Source: Paenibacillus bovis (lineage in GTDB: Bacteria; Bacillota; Bacilli; Bacillales; Bacillaceae_C). From it: DNA of 50,150 nucleotides. The notes under the pieces are model-generated. The model was not told where the DNA came from. It ran no database searches and was given only the letters and a program-made list of their open reading frames with translations. The stretch spans positions 1-50,150 of the forward strand of contig VEFU01000032.1 of assembly GCA_007679095.1 (NCBI GenBank), given 5' to 3'. The position numbers and the translations under genes are program-made. Shown here piece by piece: positions 26,211 to 36,915 of the stretch (the stretch's first letter is position 1; each line of letters begins with the position of its first letter).

Positions 26211-28486
26211 TGCTCTCCCCCCCTATTTACTACAGCGTACTCTTTGGAGCCAATCGTAATTCCATCTGTACTGTAATCTGAATTTGTATAGTTGACAATA
26301 ATCGTTTTGCCATTTGAGTAGGAAACTTCTACAATACCACTCTTCGGTACATTTCTACCTTCAATGGTTGCAGATTCGACTTGACCCAATGTTTCCTTCA
26401 CTTTGTTATATTGGCTAATAATATCGTCCTTCCAAATGGAAAACTCAGATGTATAGATGTGACTAGATGGTGTATCCGCAAGCAAGTTAGAAGATTCCTG
26501 TGTCAAGATGAAGGATGGATATGCTCCATACTCAATCAAGCGTAAAATTTGATCTTCTGGATTCGAATTAAAGTTTGAGAATGGTGCGTAATACGGAATA
26601 TAGCCTTTCAATACTATTTGAAGAAACGGAACTGTATCTGTTTCATACACATAGTTTGAAGAATGCATTGGAACATCTAAATATTTATCAGTAACCTTCC
26701 AAGCATAAACATTTGGCTTATACAGCGCAGTAGAACCAACTTCTTCTCTTAAATGCGTCAAAATATCATTGTACGTATTTAGTGTTTCTTCTCTAGTTAA
26801 GGAACCTTCCTTACTGAAATCAGAAAACAGTGTGTAACCAGTTGAATCAATTGCTAAGTTTTCCATACCATAATTTTGATACTCTTTTACATCTTTTTTA
26901 GCCATTTCTAAAGCTTTTAATGGTGATAAGAAGTATGCTGTATATCCCCAATGTCTATAGCTGATGATTTCAGAGCTTATTTTCTTGGCGACATCTTTAC
27001 TTCCAGAGAAGCCACCTGCACCTTCAAATGCAGTTGTATAATCACTGTAGAAGTACATTGGAATATCTTCTTCTTTTAATGAAGCAATTGTATCTTTCAC
27101 ATTCCCTTTACTACCAAGCTTTCTCTCAAATGGGAACTTTTTAGGTAATGTACCTGTTAATCCCCCTTTAGACCAGCCTTTATAAACAACAAACATGTCT
27201 TCTATACCATTATTTTGTAGTTCATCCACTATCTCAGGAACTCGCTCAATCTCTGTCATTGGGATTACAGAATCCCAGAACAAGCCTTCTTTAATTTCTC
27301 CGCCAAGAAATTCTAGGCGTAGATCCACTTCGCCAGCAACTTTTGGTAACTGGTCATTTGCAACTAAGTAGTCACGATATTTTTTCGCCATACCAACATA
27401 GTCTGCATCTTCATTACTTAAGAATGAATAACGAACTTGAACATCTAACTCATTCATCTCATCTTGATATACGTTAATTCCACTCATACTCTTACTTGTT
27501 GGTTGGTAATATTGGTAACGATAATGGAATTGAGATGAGACTCTGTTAAAGTCAGTTGTTGCTCCAGAGGAATAAGCTACGATATCACCGTATGCATATC
27601 CATCTTCCACAACTGCAACATATCCATTTTGTTTAACACCATGTACAGCACCAAACACCGGCATTGTTACTTGTTCAACCGGAACAATAGCTCTTCTTGT
27701 ACTAGAACTTGTCGCTCTTCGGGATAAAATTCCTTCGTCCCTTCCAAAAATAGGTGCAACAAATGGTGCAACAGATTTTTTCGGTTTTTCAAAGCGAACA
27801 AGCGCCCCACTTCCATCAGGGATAAACATATACCCAGGAATATCATCTTCGTTAACAGCTCCGAAGAAAGGATACAGTTGTAAAGAAATCAGTTTGTTGT
27901 ATTTATCCTCTTTAATTTTATCCTGAGGTATTGATACAACTAAATCTGATCCTTCTAGGCTAACATCTACTTGCAATGTTAGCTTCGACTGATATAGGAA
28001 GATATTTGCTGAGAAACCATTATCCGTTATTGTTACGTCAGGAGTAGAATCATTCGTTAAAATGCTTTCTGACTTTTCCCTACCTTGGCGATCCGTATAA
28101 TTAACCGTAATCGCAGATTGAACAATCTGTTTCCAAGTTGTATTCAAACGATAATTATCTGGTTCATCTAATCCTGATGCCCAAATATATCCAGTGTCTT
28201 TATTTTCAATTTTAATTGCTAATGAATCTTCTTCCACATATAAAATTAAATCTTCATTTTCTGCAGCTTTTGTATAGCCCTCAAGGGAAGACTGCATATT
28301 TATTTCTTGGTTTTCATCTGTCTCAGGTTGCGTAAATTGAGCCGATGTATAGCGTGTTGAATAATCGATTTGTTGAGCCATTTCATCGATTACATCATCT
28401 GCATCATTAAGTGATTGGTTCGCAACCACTAGTAGAGGCACAGCCATTAATACAGCGACACAAACTATTAAAATTTTCTTAAACAC
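26207..28486 (-). CDS. DUF5696-type surface protein of unknown function
   Basis: 759-residue protein with an N-terminal hydrophobic signal or anchor (about 3-23) and no lipobox cysteine, so it is secreted or membrane-bound on the outside. The N-terminal half looks beta-rich (for example GYMFIPDGSGALVRF near 220). The C-terminal half contains segments suggestive of a TIM barrel (DMFVVYKGWSKGGLTG, IPMYFYSDYTTAF, LAIDSTGYTLFSDF). I recognise it as DUF5696-like from gene context and sequence style. The function is not established. It might be a glycan-binding or glycan-cleaving partner of the importer. It overlaps both neighbours, by 8 nt with the YIP1 gene and 4 nt with the permease, so the three are probably translationally coupled. 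Confidence 0.65.
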   Translation of the reverse strand: MFKKILIVCVAVLMAVPLLVVANQSLNDADDVIDEMAQQIDYSTRYTSAQFTQPETDENQEINMQSSLEGYTKAAENEDLILYVEEDSLAIKIENKDTGYIWASGLDEPDNYRLNTTWKQIVQSAITVNYTDRQGREKSESILTNDSTPDVTITDNGFSANIFLYQSKLTLQVDVSLEGSDLVVSIPQDKIKEDKYNKLISLQLYPFFGAVNEDDIPGYMFIPDGSGALVRFEKPKKSVAPFVAPIFGRDEGILSRRATSSSTRRAIVPVEQVTMPVFGAVHGVKQNGYVAVVEDGYAYGDIVAYSSGATTDFNRVSSQFHYRYQYYQPTSKSMSGINVYQDEMNELDVQVRYSFLSNEDADYVGMAKKYRDYLVANDQLPKVAGEVDLRLEFLGGEIKEGLFWDSVIPMTEIERVPEIVDELQNNGIEDMFVVYKGWSKGGLTGTLPKKFPFERKLGSKGNVKDTIASLKEEDIPMYFYSDYTTAFEGAGGFSGSKDVAKKISSEIISYRHWGYTAYFLSPLKALEMAKKDVKEYQNYGMENLAIDSTGYTLFSDFSKEGSLTREETLNTYNDILTHLREEVGSTALYKPNVYAWKVTDKYLDVPMHSSNYVYETDTVPFLQIVLKGYIPYYAPFSNFNSNPEDQILRLIEYGAYPSFILTQESSNLLADTPSSHIYTSEFSIWKDDIISQYNKVKETLGQVESATIEGRNVPKSGIVEVSYSNGKTIIVNYTNSDYSTDGITIGSKEYAVVNRGGEQ

Positions 28487-30500
28487 GCAGCATAACCTCC
28501 CTTATGATGGAATAGACGAAGTCATACACTTGATCCATCAGGACAAAAATGATGAAAACGACGAGTAGTAATATTGCCATTCCGAACAAAGTGACTAAGA
28601 TATTTCCGATAGTACCAGAAATAGAGAAATTGTGAATTTCTTTAATCATGATGAACAGAATGATTAAGCACCAACTATAAATGATTAGCATAGAGAATTC
28701 ATATATAAATGACTCGTTCAATGTTAATCCGTTAGATACTAATGTTACAGGCAAGCTCAATACGATATATGGAGCAAGGGAATAAACTGTCCCTACATAT
28801 ATATCACGGAATTTACCTTCACCATCGTTAATTGTACTTACTAAGAAGTTAACGATAATAAATGCTAATAAAGGAATAAATACAATTCCAACCTCAAACA
28901 TTAAGTTTGCTTCTGCACCTCGAGTTGGTGAGAAAATAAAGCCTGTTTGGAATCGATTAATTAAAAATACCGCAAATAAAACAATATATAGAATCGTTGC
29001 CGATAATACCGATGCCTTACCTAATCTTTGTAAGTCATAGAAACTTTCAATTGGGTGACGGAAGAATCGGAAAAGGAATAGTAATTCCGAAATAAGTTTT
29101 ACACTTGTTACTTTCTTCCATTGGCGACGTGCTCCATCCAATATATGTTTCTTTTTATCCCAGAACCTAATTCCTGCGTACAGTACATAAAGAACAAAAA
29201 GAATAATGATGACTGTACCTAGATTCTCTTGTAGCCATTGATGGCGTACTTCCCAAAAGGCATCTGAATAGCCCTCTACATCGTTTGCGAACTTAAAGGA
29301 ATCTAATGCTTCTTCAAATTGTTGCTGTTTGAAGTATGCTTTTCCCATCGCAGAGTGAGCAAGTCCGAAAGAAGAATTCAGTTGCAACACTTCTTCCCAA
29401 TACTCTTGACTCTCTACGTATAAGCCCTCTTTATACAATGCAATACCTGCATGAGTAAGTTGGGAGAATGTAGTTCTTTCAAATGCCTGAATCATCCCAA
29501 GCTCTTTGTCTGTTACATACACTCTTCCTTCTTCATCAACAGCAATACCGCTTGGCTGTTTAAACAGTCCTAAACGATTGGAGCCATCATCTGGACCTCC
29601 AAAAATGAACAAGAGATTTCCATAACTGTCATATTCGTAAATATCCCCTGTTGCAGCAATTGCAAATATATTTCCGTCCTTATCTACTGCAATATCAACG
29701 AGGTTGGTTGCAGCAATGATATCAGGATCAAACATATTTTTCCCTGCAACATTTAATTTCTTAATAATTTCATTTGTAGTACCTGTTGTCACTGAATAAA
29801 TTAGACCTTGTTTATCAATAGCCATATTATCAGGTGCAGGTGGGGTTTTCATGAATAGTCTTGATCGTGCTTCTTCAGATGTAATTAATTTACGGAGCAT
29901 CGAACCAAAAGTAGATTGTGTTCTGTTTACACCGTAGAATCCAAGAAATTCCCCGGATTGGCTAAGCTGGATAATACCATTCGTAGAGCCCTCACCGACT
30001 ACATAAATATTCCCTCTACGATCAATACCTACTTTTTGCGGTTTATACGGTGATCTTGATCCGAATAATGGTGACTCTGGTCTACCATATTCACGGATTA
30101 GTTCACCTTCACTAGAAAAGCGAAAGACTACTTCTTTTTGATAATCCGCAACATAAATATCGCCGCCTTCATCTACAAAGACACCAGTCGGTAACCCGAG
30201 GATGCCCTCACCTACTTCAGCTAATACTGTCCCTTGTTGATTAAATACAATAACTTTCTTCGTACCAGAATCGACTACATACATAATCCCGTTATCATCA
30301 ATATAAATATCTTCGGGATTCACAATCTCTTCATCTGCCAGTAGAAGTCCTAATGGTTCATAAGCAGTTTGTGTATTTACAATTTCACCATCTGGTGCAA
30401 TTGTCATCGTATCGTATGGAGCTACTGCTGAAGCAACTGAAAGAAAGGGAAAAAGGACTAATATAAGTGTACAAATTAACAGTTTTGATAATCGTTGCAT
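28479..30500 (-). CDS. NHL-repeat, TPR and YIP1-domain membrane protein
   Basis: 673-residue fusion with an unusual order. A signal peptide (about 1-26) is followed by a beta-propeller of NHL-like repeats (about 45-345; recurring pattern I.VD..GNIYV and GIAVDEEGRVYV), placed outside. A TPR-like helical pair follows (about 350-410, FGLAHSAMGKAYFKQQQFEEAL). Then come a membrane segment (about 428-446) and a C-terminal YIP1-type domain with about five membrane helices (about 480-673). The function is unknown. The extracellular propeller could bind glycan or protein and the YIP1 part would hold it in the membrane, perhaps scaffolding the importer. It lies between the two permease pairs and overlaps the DUF5696 start by 8 nt. 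Confidence 0.75.
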   Translation of the reverse strand: MQRLSKLLICTLILVLFPFLSVASAVAPYDTMTIAPDGEIVNTQTAYEPLGLLLADEEIVNPEDIYIDDNGIMYVVDSGTKKVIVFNQQGTVLAEVGEGILGLPTGVFVDEGGDIYVADYQKEVVFRFSSEGELIREYGRPESPLFGSRSPYKPQKVGIDRRGNIYVVGEGSTNGIIQLSQSGEFLGFYGVNRTQSTFGSMLRKLITSEEARSRLFMKTPPAPDNMAIDKQGLIYSVTTGTTNEIIKKLNVAGKNMFDPDIIAATNLVDIAVDKDGNIFAIAATGDIYEYDSYGNLLFIFGGPDDGSNRLGLFKQPSGIAVDEEGRVYVTDKELGMIQAFERTTFSQLTHAGIALYKEGLYVESQEYWEEVLQLNSSFGLAHSAMGKAYFKQQQFEEALDSFKFANDVEGYSDAFWEVRHQWLQENLGTVIIILFVLYVLYAGIRFWDKKKHILDGARRQWKKVTSVKLISELLFLFRFFRHPIESFYDLQRLGKASVLSATILYIVLFAVFLINRFQTGFIFSPTRGAEANLMFEVGIVFIPLLAFIIVNFLVSTINDGEGKFRDIYVGTVYSLAPYIVLSLPVTLVSNGLTLNESFIYEFSMLIIYSWCLIILFIMIKEIHNFSISGTIGNILVTLFGMAILLLVVFIIFVLMDQVYDFVYSIIREVMLRV

Positions 30501-30515
30501 TTTTTCCCCTCCTCG

Positions 30516-31391
30516 TTACTTGATACCTGAGTGTGCCATCGTATTCATTACTTGGCTTTGTAAAAAGATAAAGATAATTAGATTTGGCAAGAACATAATT
30601 AATGATGCTGCCGCTGCGATCCCTTGACCGGCTACTGTATTACCTGTATTAGAAGCTAATGTAGACATATAGAATGCAAATGTCTTTAAGCCTTCATCGT
30701 TTACATATAACGTAGATGTTTCCACGTTATTCCATACAGCTTGGAACGTTAAGATTGCCACTGTAGCAATTGCTGGTTTTATAAGTGGTAAAACAATTGT
30801 TGTGAAAATACGGAACTCTGAAGCACCATCAATTCTTGCAGCTTCGATTAAGGAGTCAGGTATTTGGTCAATAAACTGTTTTACTAAGAACAAACCAACT
30901 GGCATAGCTAACAATGGGAATATATGAGCCCAGAAAGAATCTAAAAGACCAATGTTTTCGATAAATAAATATCTTGGAATCCCTACTGCAGCAGGAACAA
31001 ACATTAGTGCTAATGTATTAATTTCAAAAATAATATTTTTCGTACGGAATTTACGCTTTGATAGAGCGTAGCCCGCCATCGTACTAAATAAGATTGTCAG
31101 TATTAAAACAATGATTGTTACTACAATACTGTTGAATAAATACCGGGTAATCGGTATTCCTGTTGTATTGGTTTGTGCAAACAAGTCAATGAAATTCTGG
31201 AAAGTTGGCTTTTGCACATAAAACCTTGGTGGATATGCAAATAATTCATCAATTGGTTTAAACGCGTGAAAAAAGATATACACAATTGGCAATGCCATAA
31301 AGATAGCCAGCGGTACTAGATACGCATAGAATTTCAGCTGGCTTTTATGGAACTTTTTCGGGTTCATCTTAGTGCCTTGAAAGGCTGACAT
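30516..31391 (-). CDS. carbohydrate ABC transporter permease (MalG-like), pair A
   Basis: 291-residue membrane protein from the ATG at 31391, chosen because AAGGAGTGATC lies just upstream; a GTG three codons earlier overlaps that ribosome binding site. Helices include [21 protein letters not shown], and the EAA loop is [12 protein letters not shown]. The last helices carry [16 protein letters not shown]. It pairs with the permease at 31410. It is only distantly like the other MalG-like protein at 24377, so the operon encodes two different translocation pores. Confidence 0.88.
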   Translation of the reverse strand: MSAFQGTKMNPKKFHKSQLKFYAYLVPLAIFMALPIVYIFFHAFKPIDELFAYPPRFYVQKPTFQNFIDLFAQTNTTGIPITRYLFNSIVVTIIVLILTILFSTMAGYALSKRKFRTKNIIFEINTLALMFVPAAVGIPRYLFIENIGLLDSFWAHIFPLLAMPVGLFLVKQFIDQIPDSLIEAARIDGASEFRIFTTIVLPLIKPAIATVAILTFQAVWNNVETSTLYVNDEGLKTFAFYMSTLASNTGNTVAGQGIAAAASLIMFLPNLIIFIFLQSQVMNTMAHSGIK

Positions 31392-31409
31392 GTTGATCAC
31401 TCCTTGTCA

Positions 31410-32306
31410 TTAGTCCTTCTCTCCAAACAGTTTAAAGGCCACTTTTGAAAACACGTATACGACGAGAAGCAATACTACTGAAACTGCAGCAGCATACCCC
31501 ATTTCATAGCGAATAAAACCAAAGTCCTCTAAGTGGTTAACCATCAATTGACCAGCGTATTGAGGTGTTGGGTTTGCACCTGATAACTGTACCCCAATTG
31601 CTCCGGCTTGGAATGTTCCCACTACCGCCATTACGGCACCGAACAACATTTGTGGTTTCATAGATGGAATGGTGATATAAATGATCTCTTGGAAACGATT
31701 CCTAATACCATCGATATAACCAGCTTCATATATTTCGCTATCAATGTTCAACACCCCGGAAAGCATGGCAAGGAACCCTACCCCCATACTTCCCCAAAGT
31801 GTTACAACAATCATTATCGTCATTAAGTGATCAGGAGACTGTAGAAATTGAATTGGCTCAAAAACTGCTCCCATTGTAATTAACATGGCATTTAAATAAC
31901 CTGTTTCATCACCGCTAAAGATAATTGTCCAAACAACTGACATTGCGACACCAGCAGTCATCGAAGGTGAGTAAATAATCAATGCCAAGATAGTTCTCGG
32001 TAATTTGGAAATTTGCGCCAATGACCAAGCTAATATAAAGGATAGTACATAACCACCTGGTCCAACGATTAATGCAAATGTTAATGTATTAGGCACAACA
32101 TGTTGCATAAATACTTCGTCTTGGGTTAGTAGGCTTATATAGTTTGCTAATCCTATAAAGGATGGACTTTCTATCGCATTAAAGTACGTAAACGACAAGT
32201 ATATAGCCGCTACTACCGGTATAACAATAAAGCCTGCGAACATTAGGACATACGGTGAAAGGAATAACCAAGGTGTCCGCTCTAAATTATTTCGCTTCAT
32301 CTTCAT
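31410..32306 (-). CDS. carbohydrate ABC transporter permease (MalF-like), pair A
   Basis: 298-residue membrane protein starting [20 protein letters not shown] after a short basic tail, with about six helices. The EAA-type loop reads [11 protein letters not shown], with a glycine in place of the usual second alanine. The start lies 20 nt inside the 3' end of the giant binding-protein gene, so translation is probably coupled to it. It forms a pore with the gene at 30516. Confidence 0.88.
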   Translation of the reverse strand: MKMKRNNLERTPWLFLSPYVLMFAGFIVIPVVAAIYLSFTYFNAIESPSFIGLANYISLLTQDEVFMQHVVPNTLTFALIVGPGGYVLSFILAWSLAQISKLPRTILALIIYSPSMTAGVAMSVVWTIIFSGDETGYLNAMLITMGAVFEPIQFLQSPDHLMTIMIVVTLWGSMGVGFLAMLSGVLNIDSEIYEAGYIDGIRNRFQEIIYITIPSMKPQMLFGAVMAVVGTFQAGAIGVQLSGANPTPQYAGQLMVNHLEDFGFIRYEMGYAAAVSVVLLLVVYVFSKVAFKLFGEKD

Positions 32307-35286
32307 CGCCTGCCCAACTCTCTACTTGTTCAATGGTAGGTATCTGATATGGTTTTACCATTTTCCCGTTTTTCATATATCCGAATTCCTCCAATTTCCG
32401 CTGGAACTCGCGGTTAATTGCAATTACGGAATCATCTACAGCAGCCCGAGTATTTTCGCCATCAAACACTATTTTGTTCCATATGTTACTTATTTCCCTC
32501 TCTACCATATAAGCAGCAGGATGTTTTGGAACTTCCATTAAATATTCCCATTGTTCTAAAATGACTTCCTTATGCTTTTCTGGCAATGGAAGCATTTTGA
32601 ACGCTTCAATATTTGCTGTATTCCACATATAAGCAGGACCATATAATGTTTGGATTGTAGACGCAAATTCAGCTTGTGTTTCAGTAGACATCCACCATTT
32701 TAGGAATTCCCATGCCTTTTCCTTATCCTTCGTACCTTCAAATATCATGGCAGAAGTTCCTGCTCCAGTTGCCCATCTTTCAACTGACCCGTCCTCTTGC
32801 ACTACTCCTGGATATGGAGCGATATCCCATGATCCTGCAATTTCCGGTGCAGCTGCTGTCAATTGTACATATGTGTTGAAGCTAGAAATTCCAATTGGCA
32901 ATGTTGAATACCTGAAATGGTTATAAAAGTTTGGTACTTGTAACGGCATACTATAAATAGTATTTAAGTCTGACATAAACTGAATTGCTTTTAATGCACT
33001 CTCTTCAGAAATAGCAGTTGTCATCCCATTTTCCGAATATAATTCTCCATCAAATTGGAAGATATATGGAGCTGTCGTTTGGAACGACTTAAATGCTGCA
33101 TCCCCAGCTAAAGGTGAGAAGTAGTTCATCCCAAATCTTTGCAATTCCGGTAAAATGGCAACAACTTCGTCCCAATTATCCGGCACTGGTATATTTAAAG
33201 AGTCCAGTATATCTCTACGATAAAATTGCACAAAGAAATCTTGTGTTTCAGGTAATGCATATACAGAATCTCCGACCATTAATGATAAGAATGCTCCTGG
33301 AGAAAACTGCTTCGTATATGGTTCGAAATCATCAAATTGGTGTAAGTCAACTACTGCACCACGCATCGCTAGTTCATACGGGAGCCAACTACTTACTCCA
33401 ATTGCAACGTCAGGTTGACTATTTGCCGCACTTGCTAAAATCAGCTTACCTTCATCAGGCATTAGAGAAAACTTAACTTTAATACCTGTTTCTGGCGTAA
33501 ATAAGCGATCCGCCATATTTTGAGTAAGTTCTACGTATTGACGTGGTCGATTCACCCAAATTTCAATTGTATCTTCATCTACATCATTTGAAACTGCATA
33601 GTTATTAGAAGTAAATGATGAGAAGAAACGTTTAACATTAAACCATAAGCCCTTCCAGAAGCCCACTTTAGCATCTGGAATATCATCCGTACCATGTACA
33701 TAAATTCTGTCTATTAATAATGGTTGTTTTGGTAGTTCCAGTAAAAGATTACCTAACAATTGAGATACAGAAGATGAACCTTCTGTTAACTCTGTTAAGC
33801 GATTTGGAACTTTGTCAGGTTCTTTACTTAATGTTCTCAACTTTTGTACAGCGAGATTAAGAGATGCAATATCTTGTGAATCAGTACTACCATTTAATTT
33901 TTCTACATATTCGCTTTCTTTTTGTAGGCGGTCTGCCCAGCCAGTTAATGTTTCAGGAACATCTGGAATGTATTCACTAATGTTCCACTCCCTCGCCTGG
34001 TCAGCTTCTCCACCAGTTAATTTCTTTATGGTTAAAGCGAATTCTTGCATTTCACGGTTAATATCATTAATCTCATTAATCGTTCTTGCAAGTGGCGAAG
34101 CATCTGCTTGGAGGGAAATTTCATTTTCACCTTTATCCAAATAGACTAGAAGCGCATCTCCATCATCATCTGCAAACGTTACGTTTTTCCACTTTTTACT
34201 ATGTTCAAAGCGGATATGTTTAGCTTCTTCAAATGGAATTTCTCCGTTCACATACAAGTTTCGGAAAACAGTTCCTCCTGTAGCTTTATTTTGAAGAACT
34301 TTAAATGTAACTTGATATAAACCTTCTTCTTCTACATCAATTGTCCAGTTAACCCTTTGTCCGCTTTCTGCCCACGACTCACCACCAAGTGTATTTAAAT
34401 ACAACTTTTTAGGATCGTTAGGGGAAACAGAAGAACCGATTGTTGCCTCTGGACGAATATAAGAACTATTTTTTGTATAGCCTTTTTCTGCTTCATGCGT
34501 TATAAGTGCGTCTGTTTTCGATTCGTTAGAAAAATTGCTAATGTAATCATTATAAATAGGTAGTTGAGTTGGAGAGTGTACAGATACATTACCAACTAAC
34601 ATTTCTCCTCTTAAATTAGTAAGAGTAATTTCGTTCTTACCTTTTTCTAAATAATATTTAAGTGGTTCAGCTTGTAAATGACTAGCATCTTCAGCTGATA
34701 TTGTGGTCCACTCAGGAACCGGAACTTGCTTAGGAATAATCTCATTTCCAAATCTGTCGACATCAAAGTCTTCCTGGGCGTTTTTCCATTTGACCGGAAA
34801 TACGATTCGTCTACTTTCGTAATATGGATATTCTCCATTCACGAGGATTGAACCCTCTATTGGAACAATCTCTTTACTAATCGGATAATAGTCAAAAGAT
34901 AATTCATAAAGGCCATCGTTTGGAACAGTAACCTCATATGTTAATGACTCTTGATTATGCCAATAGAATACACTATCCCCATAGCCATTACTTTCCCCAG
35001 CTGGAACTAAATCGTCCTCATCCACATCGATAAAATCAGACGGAGCAATGAGCGCCTCAAAATTTGAGGCGTCATTAACTCCTTCTTTTTCCCACATTTC
35101 AAGGACAGTATGATAGCGTTCTTCTACAACATTTTCGACAGTTTGGTTTATAGCTTGGTCCATAGTTTGATCAGTTGCTTGATCCTTAGTTTGGGTTTGA
35201 TTTGGTTCTTCCTGTGCCAATGGTGCCCCATAAGGCATTAACAATGAAAACACCAATACCAAACTCACTATGATTTTCGACCTCAT
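32287..35286 (-). CDS. giant multidomain extracellular solute-binding protein
   Basis: 999-residue secreted protein with a signal peptide (about 1-24, cleavage near LAQEE) and no lipobox cysteine, which is unusual for a Gram-positive binding protein. A Thr/Gln/Asp-rich linker ([10 protein letters not shown]) follows. Two beta-sandwich modules resembling carbohydrate-binding domains come next (about 65-240 and 255-400; YELSFDYYP and YQVTFKVLQ strands), then a helical stretch (about 405-500). The C-terminal part (about 560-985) is a family-1 binding-protein domain: [20 protein letters not shown], then [16 protein letters not shown]. It may catch long or branched glycans for pair A. It overlaps the permease gene at its 3' end and follows the lipoprotein gene at 35314 by 27 bp. 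How it is held at the cell surface is not clear. Confidence 0.8.
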   Translation of the reverse strand: MRSKIIVSLVLVFSLLMPYGAPLAQEEPNQTQTKDQATDQTMDQAINQTVENVVEERYHTVLEMWEKEGVNDASNFEALIAPSDFIDVDEDDLVPAGESNGYGDSVFYWHNQESLTYEVTVPNDGLYELSFDYYPISKEIVPIEGSILVNGEYPYYESRRIVFPVKWKNAQEDFDVDRFGNEIIPKQVPVPEWTTISAEDASHLQAEPLKYYLEKGKNEITLTNLRGEMLVGNVSVHSPTQLPIYNDYISNFSNESKTDALITHEAEKGYTKNSSYIRPEATIGSSVSPNDPKKLYLNTLGGESWAESGQRVNWTIDVEEEGLYQVTFKVLQNKATGGTVFRNLYVNGEIPFEEAKHIRFEHSKKWKNVTFADDDGDALLVYLDKGENEISLQADASPLARTINEINDINREMQEFALTIKKLTGGEADQAREWNISEYIPDVPETLTGWADRLQKESEYVEKLNGSTDSQDIASLNLAVQKLRTLSKEPDKVPNRLTELTEGSSSVSQLLGNLLLELPKQPLLIDRIYVHGTDDIPDAKVGFWKGLWFNVKRFFSSFTSNNYAVSNDVDEDTIEIWVNRPRQYVELTQNMADRLFTPETGIKVKFSLMPDEGKLILASAANSQPDVAIGVSSWLPYELAMRGAVVDLHQFDDFEPYTKQFSPGAFLSLMVGDSVYALPETQDFFVQFYRRDILDSLNIPVPDNWDEVVAILPELQRFGMNYFSPLAGDAAFKSFQTTAPYIFQFDGELYSENGMTTAISEESALKAIQFMSDLNTIYSMPLQVPNFYNHFRYSTLPIGISSFNTYVQLTAAAPEIAGSWDIAPYPGVVQEDGSVERWATGAGTSAMIFEGTKDKEKAWEFLKWWMSTETQAEFASTIQTLYGPAYMWNTANIEAFKMLPLPEKHKEVILEQWEYLMEVPKHPAAYMVEREISNIWNKIVFDGENTRAAVDDSVIAINREFQRKLEEFGYMKNGKMVKPYQIPTIEQVESWAGDEDEAK

Positions 35287-35313
35287 ACTATCAAACCTCC
35301 TAGTAATGTGGCT

Positions 35314-36699
35314 TTATTTTAAAGCCTCTACTGCTTCTGCATATTTATCATTTGCCAATTTGTTAAGTTGAGTAGCATAATCTTCTACTTTTAACTCACC
35401 AGTAACAAAGCTATTAATTAATTGCGCAACACTTGCATTTTCAGATTCTGCAGTTTTCACACCTGTTGGTGCATTCCATCTAGATTGAGCATAACCTGGA
35501 ACAGTTTTAACTGGTTCTAGAATTGCTTCATCTAATCTGTCATACGCTTTACGAATTCCAGGAATATTTAATTGAGCAAAATATTCATCTAAAATTTCTT
35601 GATCACTGTTGATAGGTAGTGTATTTACCACTTTACCTTCTTTAGCTGCGATTTCCATACGCTTCATGAAGCCTTCTTTACCATAAGACATATATTTTGC
35701 AAATAGGTAAGCTTCTTCTGGATGAGCAGTTGTTTTAGAAAGACCTAGTAAATCGTTTGTGATTGCAGTTTTTCCACCTGGGATACCGATGAAATCATAT
35801 TCAAAGCTTGCATTTTCTGCGAATGTGCTATTTGCCCATGTTCCATCCCACCAAATTCCAATGCCACCGTTATACCATACTTCACTTGCATTTTCTCCAG
35901 AGAAGTTAGCCTTTTGATCATCAGTTAAGTTGTCATAAGCATAACCATTTGTTACAACTTCGTTAGCAAACTTAACACCAGCGATAAATTCATTACTATC
36001 TAATTGATATTTACCATCGTTATATGTGTACCAACCCAAATCAGGGTTTGCAGCTGCTGGATACCAGTCAGTGATTGAACCAGCGTTTTGTAATCCTACT
36101 ACTCCACCATTAACATTCGTTACTGCTTTAACAGAAGCTTCAAACTCTTCTACAGTAGAATCCATAGTTGGGAAGTCTAGGTTTGCTGAGTTAAACAAAT
36201 CTTTGTTTACAAAATATCCAAGGAAGTGTTGTGCGAATGGCAATGCAACAACTTTTCCTTCATGTTCTGTTGATTGACGTACAATTTGTGGTACTTTTTT
36301 GAAGTCTTCATCTTCAGCTGTCATATACGTAACATCTAAAACCCAGTCATTAGAAAGAGCTAGTGGCAGATCCGGTACTGCAAATACATCTGGCATATTA
36401 CCAGCACTTGCAGCAGCAGCTAACTGCTCATTCCAGTTACCTGAAATCTCATAAAGTTCTACATTGATATGAGGGTAATCCTCTTGGAATTGTTTCAACA
36501 TAAGACGCTCTAGGTTCATATCTTCCTCTGTACCTAGGTTCCAGTGAGCATATGAGATAGTTACTTCTTCTTTATCCCCTGCGTTGTTACCATTATCTTT
36601 GTCTTTGTTGCCTTTGTTGTCTTTGTCGTCAGATCCGCCGCATGCTGCAAGAACGAATACTAGACCTAGTACTGCTAATAATGCATACAACTTTTTCAT
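35314..36699 (-). CDS. family-1 extracellular sugar-binding lipoprotein 3
   Basis: First gene of the eleven-gene operon. The 461-residue lipoprotein has lipobox LAAC (C20) and a Lys/Asp/Asn-rich linker. It is very close to the protein at 15310 (shared ISYAHWNLGTEE, PLALSNDWVLDVTYM-type segments, KTVPGYAQSRWNAPTG). A recent duplication is likely. It presumably delivers oligosaccharide to permease pair A or B. AGGAGT precedes the ATG. Unlike its two paralogues it has no GAAACGTTTC operator in front, which suggests different control. Confidence 0.9.
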   Translation of the reverse strand: MKKLYALLAVLGLVFVLAACGGSDDKDNKGNKDKDNGNNAGDKEEVTISYAHWNLGTEEDMNLERLMLKQFQEDYPHINVELYEISGNWNEQLAAAASAGNMPDVFAVPDLPLALSNDWVLDVTYMTAEDEDFKKVPQIVRQSTEHEGKVVALPFAQHFLGYFVNKDLFNSANLDFPTMDSTVEEFEASVKAVTNVNGGVVGLQNAGSITDWYPAAANPDLGWYTYNDGKYQLDSNEFIAGVKFANEVVTNGYAYDNLTDDQKANFSGENASEVWYNGGIGIWWDGTWANSTFAENASFEYDFIGIPGGKTAITNDLLGLSKTTAHPEEAYLFAKYMSYGKEGFMKRMEIAAKEGKVVNTLPINSDQEILDEYFAQLNIPGIRKAYDRLDEAILEPVKTVPGYAQSRWNAPTGVKTAESENASVAQLINSFVTGELKVEDYATQLNKLANDKYAEAVEALK

Positions 36700-36915
36700 A
36701 CAATTTCACTCCTAAATGTAAAAAATTTTATTGAAATAGATGGACCTTCCGTTTGGAAAACCCTATCTAGATTTCACAACATAATCCGACAATTTCTGCA
36801 CCACTTACATGCAGTTCACATCAATTATTTTTCGGAACCTCTTTCGTGTTCCATCTTTTTAGTATCTTTGCCCATTTTTCTCCATTCATCCATTTTCTTG
36901 GGCAAGATTCATCAC
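36700..36915. other. gap between sugar-binding protein 3 and second LacI gene
   Basis: 216 bp that should hold the promoter of the eleven-gene operon. I find no GAAACGTTTC operator, no clear cre site and no good terminator hairpin. The best promoter-like pair on the minus strand (TTGTCG and TAGATA, 17 bp apart) is weak. Readthrough from the LacI gene is therefore possible. Confidence 0.4.
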
